Source: Roseibium album (GTDB lineage Bacteria; Pseudomonadota; Alphaproteobacteria; Rhizobiales; Stappiaceae). Taken from it: a DNA stretch of 64,000 bases. Both the position numbers and the translations under genes were made by a program. The stretch covers positions 124,001 to 188,000 of the forward strand of contig CXTY01000001.1 of assembly GCA_001404055.1 (NCBI GenBank), read 5' to 3'. Positions within the stretch are counted from its first letter, which is position 1. Each line of letters begins with the position of its first letter. Shown one piece after another: positions 44,514 through 53,401 of the stretch. Under the pieces are notes generated by a model. The model did no database searches and was not told the origin of the DNA. It saw nothing but the letters and a program-made list of their open reading frames with translations.

Positions 44514-45611
44514 TCAGGAATTCATTGGGATGCGGCGCCGCAGAAATCTGGCAGCGTCGGAAGACCAGAGACCCAGGAGTTGTTCTCGCTTGGTATTATG
44601 CGCCGGGCTGGATAACGTCGCCTCCCGAATAGCCTTGAGCAGGCGAGAGGCACGGATCCCTTCATTGGCAATGTATTCCGCTTTTTCCGGAAATGCGTGA
44701 AAGTCTTCTGCGGACATCGGATTTCCGAGACGGTCAATGACGTTGCCGTGTTCATCGACGCGTGGCACTGCCTTGTGATGGAGTGCAACGATTTTCCAGT
44801 CATTGGAGAATACCGGCGCACCTGAACTTCCTTTTTTCGTATCTCCTGTGTACCAACAGAAGGGGTCAACCTCCGATCCGTCTTCGACAAGCAGGAAATT
44901 GCTGTTGTGAAGGGCGATTGATTTTCGATTACCGCCAGGATGCTGAATGATGTTCACAGGCATGCCCTGCAAAATCTTGCCTGCTTTCAGGAGTGGGTGC
45001 CAACCGAATGTATCAACGCGGCCGCCTGTGTCGTCCAGCGTACTGAGAGCAACCAGAGTGTAATCAAGATTTTTGTCTGTCAGCCAGAAGTCTTTGGGTT
45101 TCAGAAGGAACTCGGAAATCGGTTGCACCTTGCCGTATTTATTGTCTTCAAAGTTGAAGCGAACCGTGCTGGCCGCGGCCATTTCTGGCGACCTCAGTAC
45201 ATGATGATTGGTCAGGAACAATCCTTCACCAACCAGGAAACCCGACCCAACTGCCGCGTCGCTTAAAACCGATACGCGGCCGACGGGCCGGCCAGCCAGA
45301 AGGCCCTCTTCCAGGAACTCGATCGAGACTATTTCGTCAGTGTTTCCGATCTGGGCTTCCAGGGTCGCGTCGTCGAACGTCGACCCGGTATCACCCTCCA
45401 AGCCATGTTTTTGCAGGAAAAATGCTTTTTTCCGATCAGTTGTTTCATGAGAAGAAACTTTGGACTGGGCGGCCTCTAGCTTGATGCCTTCGATGGTCTC
45501 TATCCGATTGTTTATCCGATTGAGTGCTGCCGCCAAGAGTTCATCTTCGAGTTCGTCAAAGTCTCGAAATGTACTGCGAAGGCTATTTGGAGCATCTTTC
45601 ATCGATTGCAT
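44514..45611 (-). CDS. trypsin-like serine protease with long N-terminal extension
   Basis: 365 aa. A chymotrypsin-fold domain covers about 105-330: GSGFLVGEGLFLTNHHVL (His 137), DKNLDYTLVAL (Asp 183) and GDTKKGSSGAPVF (Ser 263) supply the full triad. There is no signal peptide, so it is likely cytoplasmic, unlike HtrA/DegP, and no PDZ. The first 100 residues are a helical charged region (DFDELEDELLAAALNRINNRIETIEG) that may be an adaptor. It is divergent from an SGNH hydrolase gene, sharing an 82-bp promoter region. I infer a regulated intracellular protease. Confidence 0.85.
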   Translation of the reverse strand: MQSMKDAPNSLRSTFRDFDELEDELLAAALNRINNRIETIEGIKLEAAQSKVSSHETTDRKKAFFLQKHGLEGDTGSTFDDATLEAQIGNTDEIVSIEFLEEGLLAGRPVGRVSVLSDAAVGSGFLVGEGLFLTNHHVLRSPEMAAASTVRFNFEDNKYGKVQPISEFLLKPKDFWLTDKNLDYTLVALSTLDDTGGRVDTFGWHPLLKAGKILQGMPVNIIQHPGGNRKSIALHNSNFLLVEDGSEVDPFCWYTGDTKKGSSGAPVFSNDWKIVALHHKAVPRVDEHGNVIDRLGNPMSAEDFHAFPEKAEYIANEGIRASRLLKAIREATLSSPAHNTKREQLLGLWSSDAARFLRRRIPMNS

Positions 45612-45615
45612 TCCC

Positions 45616-45652
45616 TAGGGTTATGCTATAATAAATTGAATAATAAACCCTT
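45616..45652. promoter_or_regulatory. bidirectional promoter of protease and SGNH genes with inverted repeat
   Basis: An extended -10 TGCTATAAT (45624-45632) points to the SGNH gene. It is embedded in an imperfect palindrome with arms AGGGTTAT (45618-45625) and ATAAACCCT (45643-45651), so a regulator bound there would cover the promoter. Binding is inferred. Confidence 0.5.
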
Positions 45653-45693
45653 TGGTTGAGAATTTTCCAGAACTAAATTTGGGAGGGAAAGCT

Positions 45694-46821
45694 ATGGGGA
45701 AGATTTCTTACCAAGAATATTTGGCGCTTCTCACGCGATCGCCCGAGGTCGATCAGGATGCTTTTGACAGGCAATCGGCGGAAATCCTTGAATACTCGGT
45801 TGTGAAAAAGGGGGAAGGCGGTTTCGAGTTCGAGTTGCGACCAGACCCGGACAAGGTTGAGCTGGACCCAGATCTTGAGAACCTTGAAAACGCCATGAAG
45901 ATGGCCAACGGGATCGACCGTTGGCGGCGAAAGCGACGGTTTCACAAGCGCTTGAAATCAGGGGAAGCTCGCCCGGTCCTGGTGTCGGAAGGCGACAGCT
46001 GGTTTCAATTTCCGGTGCTGATCCGGGACGTGATCGACCAACTCGGCAAAGACTATCTGATCTATTCGGTCGGTGCCGCGGGCGATACGGCAAAGAACAT
46101 GGTTTACGGGGAAGAAGTTGATGGCCAGCGTGAGTATATGGCTGCGCTGGGAGAAACACGAAACCATGTGAAGGGCTTCCTGTTTTCAGCCGCTGGCAAC
46201 GACATAATTGGAGAGGATCCGAACACTGGTGAACCGGCTCTCTACGACCTGATCCGTCCGTTCAATGGTAATCCGTCCGACGTTGACGGGCACATAGACC
46301 ATAGCGTCCTGAAAGAGAAGGTTACATATCTTAAAAAGGCCTATCGGAAGGTTATTTCCGATGTGCGGGCAGATCCGCAATTTCGAGACTTGCCCATTAT
46401 TATACACGGCTATGACTATGCATTCCCTTACCCCCACCACCCGGATGGGAGCAAGGACCAGCGCAGGCCTCTATATGCAGATCGGAACGGGTGGCTGGGT
46501 GACCCGCTTGACCGACGCGGTATCGAGGATCAGGTACTCCGGAGAGATCTGATCATATATCTGGTGGATGAGCTTTACGCCATGTTGGCCGGACTTTCCG
46601 GCAATCCGAAAAACACAGGTGTCTGGCTGGTCGATTGCCGAGGTGCCATGCCCAATGTTGCCGACTGGAATGATGAGATCCATGGGACAAACGCTGGGTT
46701 TGCAAAAGTTTCCAACCGGTTCAGAACGACGTTGACTGCGGCATTGACTGTCCAGGTTGCAAGCGCAACGCCATCGGCTTCTGCGACACCAGCCTCGGCC
46801 GTTGCGACAAAGATAATTTGA
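45694..46821 (+). CDS. SGNH/GDSL-type hydrolase
   Basis: 375 aa from the ATG at 45694, after GGGAGGGAAA. Catalytic blocks: GDSW with S102 (block I), GAAGDT with G130 (block II), SAAGNDI with N169 (block III) and NDEIH with D327 and H330 (block V). All four SGNH residues are therefore present. The first 90 residues are an extension rich in acidic residues with no signal peptide, unusual for this mostly exported class, so it is probably cytosolic. Ester substrate unknown. First of three same-strand genes ending with a DyP peroxidase. Confidence 0.82.
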   Translation: MGKISYQEYLALLTRSPEVDQDAFDRQSAEILEYSVVKKGEGGFEFELRPDPDKVELDPDLENLENAMKMANGIDRWRRKRRFHKRLKSGEARPVLVSEGDSWFQFPVLIRDVIDQLGKDYLIYSVGAAGDTAKNMVYGEEVDGQREYMAALGETRNHVKGFLFSAAGNDIIGEDPNTGEPALYDLIRPFNGNPSDVDGHIDHSVLKEKVTYLKKAYRKVISDVRADPQFRDLPIIIHGYDYAFPYPHHPDGSKDQRRPLYADRNGWLGDPLDRRGIEDQVLRRDLIIYLVDELYAMLAGLSGNPKNTGVWLVDCRGAMPNVADWNDEIHGTNAGFAKVSNRFRTTLTAALTVQVASATPSASATPASAVATKII

Positions 46822-47106
46822 AGCAGGGTTTCCCTATGAACGCACGACGTTCGAGGGGCTCGGAGCGCCGCGGTGGTGGAATTGCCCTGAGCTTTTCCTG
46901 TACTGCCCTTACCGGTGGTCGGGAGCGGTTAAAGACAGATTCAGATAGCAAATTGGCTATTTGGAGGCGCGGGAAACAGGAGCTGCAGACCAACTTGACC
47001 TATCGGTGAGAACCATCCGGCACCGAATTGGAAAGCCGCCGTCGCAGTAATTTCAACGCGGGCGATCTGAACTCGTCGTCTGCAGCAGTCAATAAGGGAG
47101 AAGATC
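46822..47106. other. intergenic region in the SGNH-DyP cluster
   Basis: 285 bases. A 58-codon open frame from ATG 46836 has AGGG upstream but strongly Arg/Gly/Ser-rich composition and no family likeness; I do not call it. A promoter for the two downstream genes could lie here. Confidence 0.35.
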
Positions 47107-47577
47107 ATGACACATCCATTGACATTGACGTTGAAGATCAAGCAGGACCCGGAAACTCTTGCCGCTCTTGAAGCGCTGAAAGAAAACTTCGCAGAGCAGA
47201 TTCAGCCCAAAATTGACGAAGCCCTGAGGGCGTCCAAACTTGTCCATTTTGCGCGGGTCGCTGTCATTGGTGACAATGACTATATCCAGGTCATCACTGA
47301 ATATGACGGCGACCATTTCGAGTACACGGAGTTTTTCCGTAGAGCCCTAACGCCGATCTTTGCCAAGATTTTCTCGCTGGCGGACGGCGTGCCGGACGTG
47401 CAGGACCCGACAGCGTTCTTCGAATTCTCCAAGAATGCCAATTACCGCACCCTGGGTCTTTCCGCAGATGGCGCAAATGACATGAATGGAAACCAGGCTG
47501 GGTGGCTATTCTCCGCATACGACCACGCTGAGGTCAGGGATATTCTGGGTGCGCTTCAGGCTGAAGCGGCAGAATAG
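47107..47577 (+). CDS. small protein, ferredoxin-like fold suspected, partner of DyP peroxidase
   Basis: 156 aa. The segment HFARVAVIGDNDYIQVITEYDGDHFEYTEFFRRAL, in parts, has the beta-alpha-beta look of proteins found with or inside heme peroxidases of the DyP and related dimeric alpha/beta barrel folds. No signal peptide, no Cys. AAGGGAGAAGATC precedes the ATG. The DyP gene starts 28 bp after its stop, so co-expression is likely. Family name not known to me; the link to DyP is from context and pattern. Confidence 0.7.
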   Translation: MTHPLTLTLKIKQDPETLAALEALKENFAEQIQPKIDEALRASKLVHFARVAVIGDNDYIQVITEYDGDHFEYTEFFRRALTPIFAKIFSLADGVPDVQDPTAFFEFSKNANYRTLGLSADGANDMNGNQAGWLFSAYDHAEVRDILGALQAEAAE

Positions 47578-47605
47578 TCAAAACCACAATGTTGAAGAGG
47601 TCAGC

Positions 47606-49057
47606 GTGCTACCGGACCCGGACAATGTACAGAGCTTGATTATTGCCCGGTACCGGCATCGATACAGGGTCGTTTTGTTGTTCCAGATCTCTGACCCTGT
47701 CGCTGCTCAGGGGTTTCTTCGCAAATGGGTGCCTGACGTGAATGGTGGGCTACAACCTCCAAGTTCCTATCAAGCAGGTTTGGACGGCGCAGCGGGGACA
47801 CCTGACCCGGTTTATCATTTTGCTTTCAGTTGGCGGGGAATTTCGAAGTTGCTGAAGGCGCGCAGGAGTGAAACCCAGGGGCTCAACCCGGATGCAGTGG
47901 CGAACCATCTGGAATCCTTTTTTACCAAGGAAGAAAACGCACCTCATTCAAGATCGGTCGCCGCCAGCCTGGACATGAAAGACGTCAATGCTCCGGAAAA
48001 CTGGTGGGCTGAAGATACCGATCCGGCTGGCTTTCATATTGCTTTGTTTTGCTACTTCGGCGATGAAGCACAAAAAAAACAGGGCCTTGAGAATATACGG
48101 CGGGAAGCGACTGAATCGGGACTACGCGAATGGCAGTTTCCGTCTTTCGAAGACAAGGCGCTTTCCGGCAAGGTACCACCTGGAGGCATTCTTCATTTTG
48201 GGTTCCGCGATGGTGTTTCCAAAGTTGAAATCGATTGGGAGGATGCAGACAAACCGGGAAAGGTGAACTTTCGCGAATTGCTCCTGGGGTACCCTTCAGA
48301 CCAGTATCCGCTCAGTCCTGCGGAACCAGGTCCTTGGAGAGAATTTGTTCGAGATGGTACCTATGTGAACCTGGCTTGGCTTTATCAGGATGTCGCCACT
48401 TTCAATCGGTTCTTGAGGGAAAATCGAGGTGCAGCCGAGCCTCATAGTGGGGCCGAAGATCCGGAGGAATGGCTGGCAGCGAAGATGATGGGACGTTGGC
48501 GCAACGGATCCGCGCTTGCCTTGCACCCTGAAGGGAAACCGGCTTCCAATGACACGTCCAATAAGTTTGGTTATCAAAACGACGCCAATGGCGAAACGAC
48601 ACCGCTATTTTCCCATATTCGGGTATGCAATCCACGAGACCAGGGATTGACGAGTGTCAACGAGGCCAGGTTTCCTAATGGGCCCCCCAGACTGGTAAGG
48701 CGAGGGTTTTCTTACGGGCCACCACTTCAAGGAGAAGAGGATGACGGTCGTGACCGTGGTCTTGTTGGTGTTTTTGCCTGTTCCCGGATCAACGAGCAAT
48801 TCTACACTGTGGTTCGTTGGATTCAGAAAACCAGTTTCAGTGATCAATTCGACTCAATCAAAAACGGCCGTAAGCGCCAGGACATGATGTTCGGGTTTCG
48901 CAAAAAACATAATGCAGAGACAACGACCCATATCCCGGTGACACCCGAAGGCAGCGTGCCGTTGAAATTGCCTCTGGCAGATTTTATTCGCTATCGTGGT
49001 TTAGCGGTTTTCTTGGCTCCGAGCCTCAAATCGCTCAGGTACCTTGCTGGCGATTGA
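47606..49057 (+). CDS. DyP-type heme peroxidase
   Basis: 483 aa from GTG 47606, which has GAAGAGG upstream; the frame opens earlier inside the previous gene. The DyP hallmark GFRDG contains the distal Asp (D202); SHIRVCNPR supplies the proximal heme His (H337); LVRRGFSYG has the distal Arg (R365 or R366). WLAAKMMGRWRNGSAL and FIRYRGLAVFLA also fit. DyP enzymes oxidise dyes, phenols and Mn with hydrogen peroxide. Long loops and length suggest a class V-like member. No Tat or Sec signal and no encapsulin gene, so a cytosolic role is inferred. Confidence 0.85.
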   Translation: MLPDPDNVQSLIIARYRHRYRVVLLFQISDPVAAQGFLRKWVPDVNGGLQPPSSYQAGLDGAAGTPDPVYHFAFSWRGISKLLKARRSETQGLNPDAVANHLESFFTKEENAPHSRSVAASLDMKDVNAPENWWAEDTDPAGFHIALFCYFGDEAQKKQGLENIRREATESGLREWQFPSFEDKALSGKVPPGGILHFGFRDGVSKVEIDWEDADKPGKVNFRELLLGYPSDQYPLSPAEPGPWREFVRDGTYVNLAWLYQDVATFNRFLRENRGAAEPHSGAEDPEEWLAAKMMGRWRNGSALALHPEGKPASNDTSNKFGYQNDANGETTPLFSHIRVCNPRDQGLTSVNEARFPNGPPRLVRRGFSYGPPLQGEEDDGRDRGLVGVFACSRINEQFYTVVRWIQKTSFSDQFDSIKNGRKRQDMMFGFRKKHNAETTTHIPVTPEGSVPLKLPLADFIRYRGLAVFLAPSLKSLRYLAGD

Positions 49058-49228
49058 AGGATTGCGAAGCGAGATAAACTGTGTTGTGCGAGGCCGAATT
49101 TCAGGCTTGTTCGACGCCATCGAGACCTGCAAATCATAGTCAGAAGCTTCAGCAAACACGCTCTCAATTCAGAGAAATCCAAAAATTTGGGATACAAAAG
49201 TTTGTGGCGCTCCGCGTTCAGAAAATTC

Positions 49229-49792
49229 TTAAATCGTCCCGCAACTCGCCGCCATCAATGCACCATCGATTTCCTCAGCCTTGGAGAGATGCGGCACATA
49301 GGCTCGAAGCAAGGCGAATCCACTAATCTGGCCGGTCTCTATAACGATCAGGTCTTCCAGGTTTTCAGGTGGATTTTCACGCAGGATCGAGAGCTGCTCG
49401 GTGGTCAGGACAAGCATGGAAAGCCGTTCAGCACCTGCTGTGCGGTTGTTGAGGCTGTAAACCGTTTCACCTGCTGAATTAAAAAGACCTATCGACCAGA
49501 ACGGTGCAGGAATGCTGGCGTCGAAGAGGACTGGGCCATCCGCCAGTTCAAATCGACAGGCAGCGTGTTTCATCGCAGGGTCAAGGTCAGGAAGAGCCTC
49601 CAGGCCGGGTTTGACATCAGGCAACAGGTTAAACTGCCGGTCCGGGCCATGTTTGGCCACATTGTCGAACGCACTGTGCTGAACATTGTGGGGTATGCTG
49701 AATATCACCAGAATATGGATGATCGCTGCCAGGCTTAGTGTGGCCAGTATTCCAACGGTCAGGCTGAAGCGCGGGGATAAGGTCACGGGCAC
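49229..49792 (-). CDS. DUF1254 family membrane-anchored protein
   Basis: 187 aa. One N-terminal helix, then a domain with AACRFELADGPVLFDASIPAPFWSIGLFNSAGETVYSLNNRTA (in parts), matching the DUF1254 C-terminal part. Its ATG overlaps the end of the DUF1214 gene by 10 bp. Function unknown; such DUF1214/DUF1254 pairs behave as two halves of one module and here follow PBP1A. Confidence 0.82.
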   Translation of the reverse strand: MPVTLSPRFSLTVGILATLSLAAIIHILVIFSIPHNVQHSAFDNVAKHGPDRQFNLLPDVKPGLEALPDLDPAMKHAACRFELADGPVLFDASIPAPFWSIGLFNSAGETVYSLNNRTAGAERLSMLVLTTEQLSILRENPPENLEDLIVIETGQISGFALLRAYVPHLSKAEEIDGALMAASCGTI

Positions 49793-50472
49793 CCCAACCT
49801 TTCAATCAGGGGAACGCTGACCCCGTCAAGTGCCGCGCCCGTGGTGACCGGCGCATCATACAAGCGCAGCACAAAACGCAGGCCGTCTCCCGCATGAGCG
49901 TCAGAGGCGAGGGGAAGCCAGTTCCCTGAATGGGGGTTACGGGCCGCCGTAACCTCGAAAGTTCCGTCGATTTTGCGCAGAAGATTATGGCTCACGAGGT
50001 GAGCCCGGCCCGGCAAGGTCTCGACCAGCCGGCCGTGCCCGTCGACAGCTGTCAGCGTCCATAGTCTTGCAGCCGGCGTCTGGCCCGCAAGCCGGTAGAT
50101 ACAAGTTGGGTCTAGCAGGTGTCCTGCGTTATCTTCCCGGGCAACCAGCGCCAATCCTTCACCGGATGCCAGCGGGACAACCGCTCCACGCGTGTAAATG
50201 GCAACCGAATAGGGGTCGGCTTCATCAGTGCCAGCCTTGGGATAGGCTCGCCACTGGCCAATGGTTTCAGCGTCCAGGGGTTGTTCTCGTTCGATGATGA
50301 GGTATGCAGAGCTTATTCCAAGGAGCGAGGCCAGGACGATCACAAGGCAGACTGCAGTCAGGGTACGCAGCGGGTGACTTCGGTATGGCCGCAACACACT
50401 TGGCTGTTTGTCTTCATACCAGTCAGTTTCACTGTCTCCTGCATTGCCAGGACGCATGAGTTCATCTGTCAT
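49783..50472 (-). CDS. DUF1214 family membrane-anchored protein
   Basis: 229 aa. N-terminal cytosolic tail, one helix (about 38-60), then a beta-rich periplasmic DUF1214 domain with WTLTAVDGHGRLVETLPGRAHLVSHNLLR and a final FVLRLYDAPV. Start overlaps the PBP1A stop (ATGA), end overlaps the DUF1254 start, so the three are translationally coupled. Confidence 0.84.
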   Translation of the reverse strand: MTDELMRPGNAGDSETDWYEDKQPSVLRPYRSHPLRTLTAVCLVIVLASLLGISSAYLIIEREQPLDAETIGQWRAYPKAGTDEADPYSVAIYTRGAVVPLASGEGLALVAREDNAGHLLDPTCIYRLAGQTPAARLWTLTAVDGHGRLVETLPGRAHLVSHNLLRKIDGTFEVTAARNPHSGNWLPLASDAHAGDGLRFVLRLYDAPVTTGAALDGVSVPLIERLGCP

Positions 50473-52667
50473 TGCGCGGCCGCAAAATCTGCTGACGCCG
50501 GAGCGCGATCAAGATCTGCCCTGGTGTTTGATGCTTCCAGCAGCTGACGCAGATCCTTGCCAATTTGAAGAAGCAATTGCTGGGTGCGCCGTTTCAAAAC
50601 GCGCGGCTGTGGCGCCGATGATGTGCTGTCGGCAAGTTTCTTGGTTTGAGCACGCGCAAGCCGAGGCAAGTTTTCTGCATCTACGCCAGGCATTCTGGCA
50701 AGCTCGATGCCATTGTGCGCAAATGCCATGTATTTTTGCCATGTCATGGCGGGCAGACTGCCGCCGGTTACACGCCGTGTAGACGTGAAGTCATCATTGC
50801 CGATCCAGACTGCGGTCGTGAAATTGCCGGTATAGCCGACAAACCAGGCATCCCTATAGGCGTTTGTCGTACCGGTTTTGCCAGCGGCCACAACACCGTC
50901 GATCCGGGCACGACGTGCCGTGCCAGCCTCAACCACGTTGACGAGAATGTCGTTCATTTCATGAACCTTGTCTTCAGGAAGAACGCGCTTGGGTGCGGGT
51001 TCTTCCTGTTCTCGCCGGTAAAGAACCTTTCCATCGCTGTTCTTGACTTCCAGGATCGCGTAGCTCGTGGCCTTGAGTCCGCCGTTTGCGAAAGTGGAAT
51101 AGGACGAGGCCATATCGATCACACTCACTTCCGAGGATCCAATTGGAAGGGAAAGCGAGTTTTCCAGTTCGTGTGTAATGCCCATTGTATAGGCTGTTTC
51201 AATGATCTTCTCCCGGCCGAAAGCCTGGGAGAGCCGGATTGGGATGGTGTTGATCGATTTGGTCAGCGCTAGCCTCAGACTGACCGGACCTCGGTAGCTT
51301 CTGTTGTAGTTTCGCGGCGTCCAGTTTCCGATGTAGATCGGCCTGTCAGGTACAATGCTTTCTGAGGAATAGCCGTTCATGAAAGCAGTCATGTAAACAA
51401 AGGGTTTGAATGAAGAGCCGGGCTGGCGAAGCGCATTGACGGCACGATTGAACTGGCTTTGCCCATAGGACCTACCACCCACCATGGCGACGACGGCACC
51501 GTCAGGGACCATCGAGACCAAAGCAGCTTCGTCTACGTCACGAAGTTTACCGTTTTCCCGCAATATCGTTTCAACAGCCAAATCCGCCTGACGCTGCAAA
51601 GCTGGGTCCAAAGTCGTGCGCACGGTCACGATCCGGTCGCGTGCCAGTGCCGGATAGCGACGTGCCAGTTTTTTGACCTCATCCAGGGCCCAGTCGAGGA
51701 AGTATTCCGGTAGTTGCTCTTGGGACCGGTCAACCGCCAACGCTGGATTGCGTCTCGCCCCGATCACCTGGCCCTCTGTCAGTAGTTCGGCTTGCACCAT
51801 GTTGGTCAGAACCTCGTTGGCTCTGGCGCGGGCGGCAGGCAGATTTATGTGCGGCGCATATTTTGTAGGCGCCTTGTAAAGGCCGGCGAGCATTGCGCTT
51901 TCAGCGAGGGTCAATTCCCTGACGTTCTTGTTGAAATAAAATTCGGCAGCCGCAGTCACTCCGAATACGCCCCCGCCCATGTAGGCTCTGTCGAGGTAGA
52001 GTTTCAGAATTTCCTGCTTGGACAGATTGGCTTCAAGCCACAGGGCCAGATACGCTTCCTTGATTTTTCGGCTGAGGCTGCGTTCGTTCGTAAGAAAAAG
52101 GTTCTTTGCGAGCTGTTGTGTCAGGGTCGAACCGCCCTGGACGACGCCGCCAGCCCTGGCATTTTCCACCATCGCCCGGAATGTGCCGAGAAAGTCGATG
52201 CCAAAATGGAAGAAAAACCGGCGGTCCTCGGTGGCAAGTGTGGCCTTGACCAGAGAATCAGGAATTTCTTCAAGCGGGACACTGTCGTTGAGCACAATGC
52301 CCCTGCGCCCGATTTCCTTTCCGAACCTGTCGAGAAAAGTGACTGCGAAATCGTCCGTCGTTTTCCAGTCGGAATAACGCGTTGCTTCAAAGGCGGGCTG
52401 AGCGAAAGCCAGGACGACGAAGAAGCCAATCAACCCGAACGTCAGGCCGTCAGACGACAGTTCAGACAAAACGCGCCAGATTCCTTTTGCCCGAAACCGG
52501 CGCAGGAAAGCGTCATAGCCCTCGACAATCCGGCGGACTGCAGCGCCGGATTTCCAGAGCGCGGTATCAACAAAGGCGTCGATGCCAAGAAAGAACCGGC
52601 GAATTCGGTCTCGCAGGCGAGGTTTGGCGATACCGTCTTTGTGATTTGTATGCGGTTCGTCTTCCAC
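50469..52667 (-). CDS. penicillin-binding protein 1A family bifunctional transglycosylase/transpeptidase
   Basis: 732 aa. One membrane helix (about 73-95). Transglycosylase GT51 domain: ATEDRRFFFHFGID with catalytic E147, then GGSTLTQQLAKNLFL. Transpeptidase domain: S418-x-x-K421 in QPGSSFKPF, a SIN motif in LTKSINTIPI, and KTGT in AAGKTGTTNAY. It polymerises and cross-links peptidoglycan at the outer face of the inner membrane. GTG start with GGAG before. The two downstream DUF genes may modulate it. Confidence 0.93.
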   Translation of the reverse strand: MEDEPHTNHKDGIAKPRLRDRIRRFFLGIDAFVDTALWKSGAAVRRIVEGYDAFLRRFRAKGIWRVLSELSSDGLTFGLIGFFVVLAFAQPAFEATRYSDWKTTDDFAVTFLDRFGKEIGRRGIVLNDSVPLEEIPDSLVKATLATEDRRFFFHFGIDFLGTFRAMVENARAGGVVQGGSTLTQQLAKNLFLTNERSLSRKIKEAYLALWLEANLSKQEILKLYLDRAYMGGGVFGVTAAAEFYFNKNVRELTLAESAMLAGLYKAPTKYAPHINLPAARARANEVLTNMVQAELLTEGQVIGARRNPALAVDRSQEQLPEYFLDWALDEVKKLARRYPALARDRIVTVRTTLDPALQRQADLAVETILRENGKLRDVDEAALVSMVPDGAVVAMVGGRSYGQSQFNRAVNALRQPGSSFKPFVYMTAFMNGYSSESIVPDRPIYIGNWTPRNYNRSYRGPVSLRLALTKSINTIPIRLSQAFGREKIIETAYTMGITHELENSLSLPIGSSEVSVIDMASSYSTFANGGLKATSYAILEVKNSDGKVLYRREQEEPAPKRVLPEDKVHEMNDILVNVVEAGTARRARIDGVVAAGKTGTTNAYRDAWFVGYTGNFTTAVWIGNDDFTSTRRVTGGSLPAMTWQKYMAFAHNGIELARMPGVDAENLPRLARAQTKKLADSTSSAPQPRVLKRRTQQLLLQIGKDLRQLLEASNTRADLDRAPASADFAAAQ

Positions 52668-52911
52668 TCGAGCGGAATCTCCGGGGTCAGATGAAGTCTG
52701 ATCAAAGTAACGGTTTTTGCTGCGAGTTGAAACCGGTCAGGAAGTGGAGCGGGAATTGCTCCCAGCTAATTGATCTATATTACAATAGGTTTGCCGGAAA
52801 GACGCTGCCAAGTGCTTGCATCTTGCTGCGCGGGCTACGCCGTGATACGCGCTCCCGCTTGATCTTGTACCTCCGATGGGTCCAAACCGCATTATGAAAC
52901 TGGATAGCGAC

Positions 52912-53373
52912 ATGAACGAGCTACCGTTCTGGAAAACCAAAACTCTGGAGCAGATGAGTTCATCTGAGTGGGAATCGCTTTGTGACGGCTGTGCCAGATG
53001 TTGTTTGAACAAGCTCGAAGACTGGGACACGGGTGCGATTGTCTGGACGGATGTCGCCTGCACATTACTGGATGGCAGCAGTTGCCGTTGTAAAGACTAT
53101 GAAAACAGAGCCGCAACTGTTCCGGATTGCATCCGTCTTACGCCAGGAGAAGTGCGGACGCTTTCCTGGCTACCACCGACTTGCGGTTATCGGCTGGTTC
53201 ACGAGGGACAGGATCTTTACTGGTGGCACCCTTTGATCTCAGGGGATGAGAACACCGTACATCAAGCCGGTATCTCCGTTCGTGACCAGACCGTGCCTGA
53301 AGATGATATGGCCCTGGAAGATTATGAAAACCATGTAGTGACCTGGCCGGGAGAGGTTCCGGACGTGGTCTGA
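52912..53373 (+). CDS. YcgN family cysteine cluster protein
   Basis: 153 aa. [24 protein letters not shown] and [28 protein letters not shown], in parts, are the Cys clusters of the YcgN/UPF0260 family; their metal binding is presumed, not known in detail. [15 protein letters not shown] is the family N-terminus, so I start at 52912 instead of upstream Met codons. Conserved in proteobacteria; function unknown. Confidence 0.87.
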   Translation: MNELPFWKTKTLEQMSSSEWESLCDGCARCCLNKLEDWDTGAIVWTDVACTLLDGSSCRCKDYENRAATVPDCIRLTPGEVRTLSWLPPTCGYRLVHEGQDLYWWHPLISGDENTVHQAGISVRDQTVPEDDMALEDYENHVVTWPGEVPDVV

Positions 53374-53401
53374 GAGGCACCGCAGGGAAGACGCCGGTTT
53401 T

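Noticed and set aside
46836-47009. Possible small gene of 57 aa between SGNH and DyP-associated genes
   Set aside because: AGGG precedes the ATG, but the composition is Arg/Gly/Ser-rich, there is no motif or hydrophobic pattern, and the frame is short enough to be chance.
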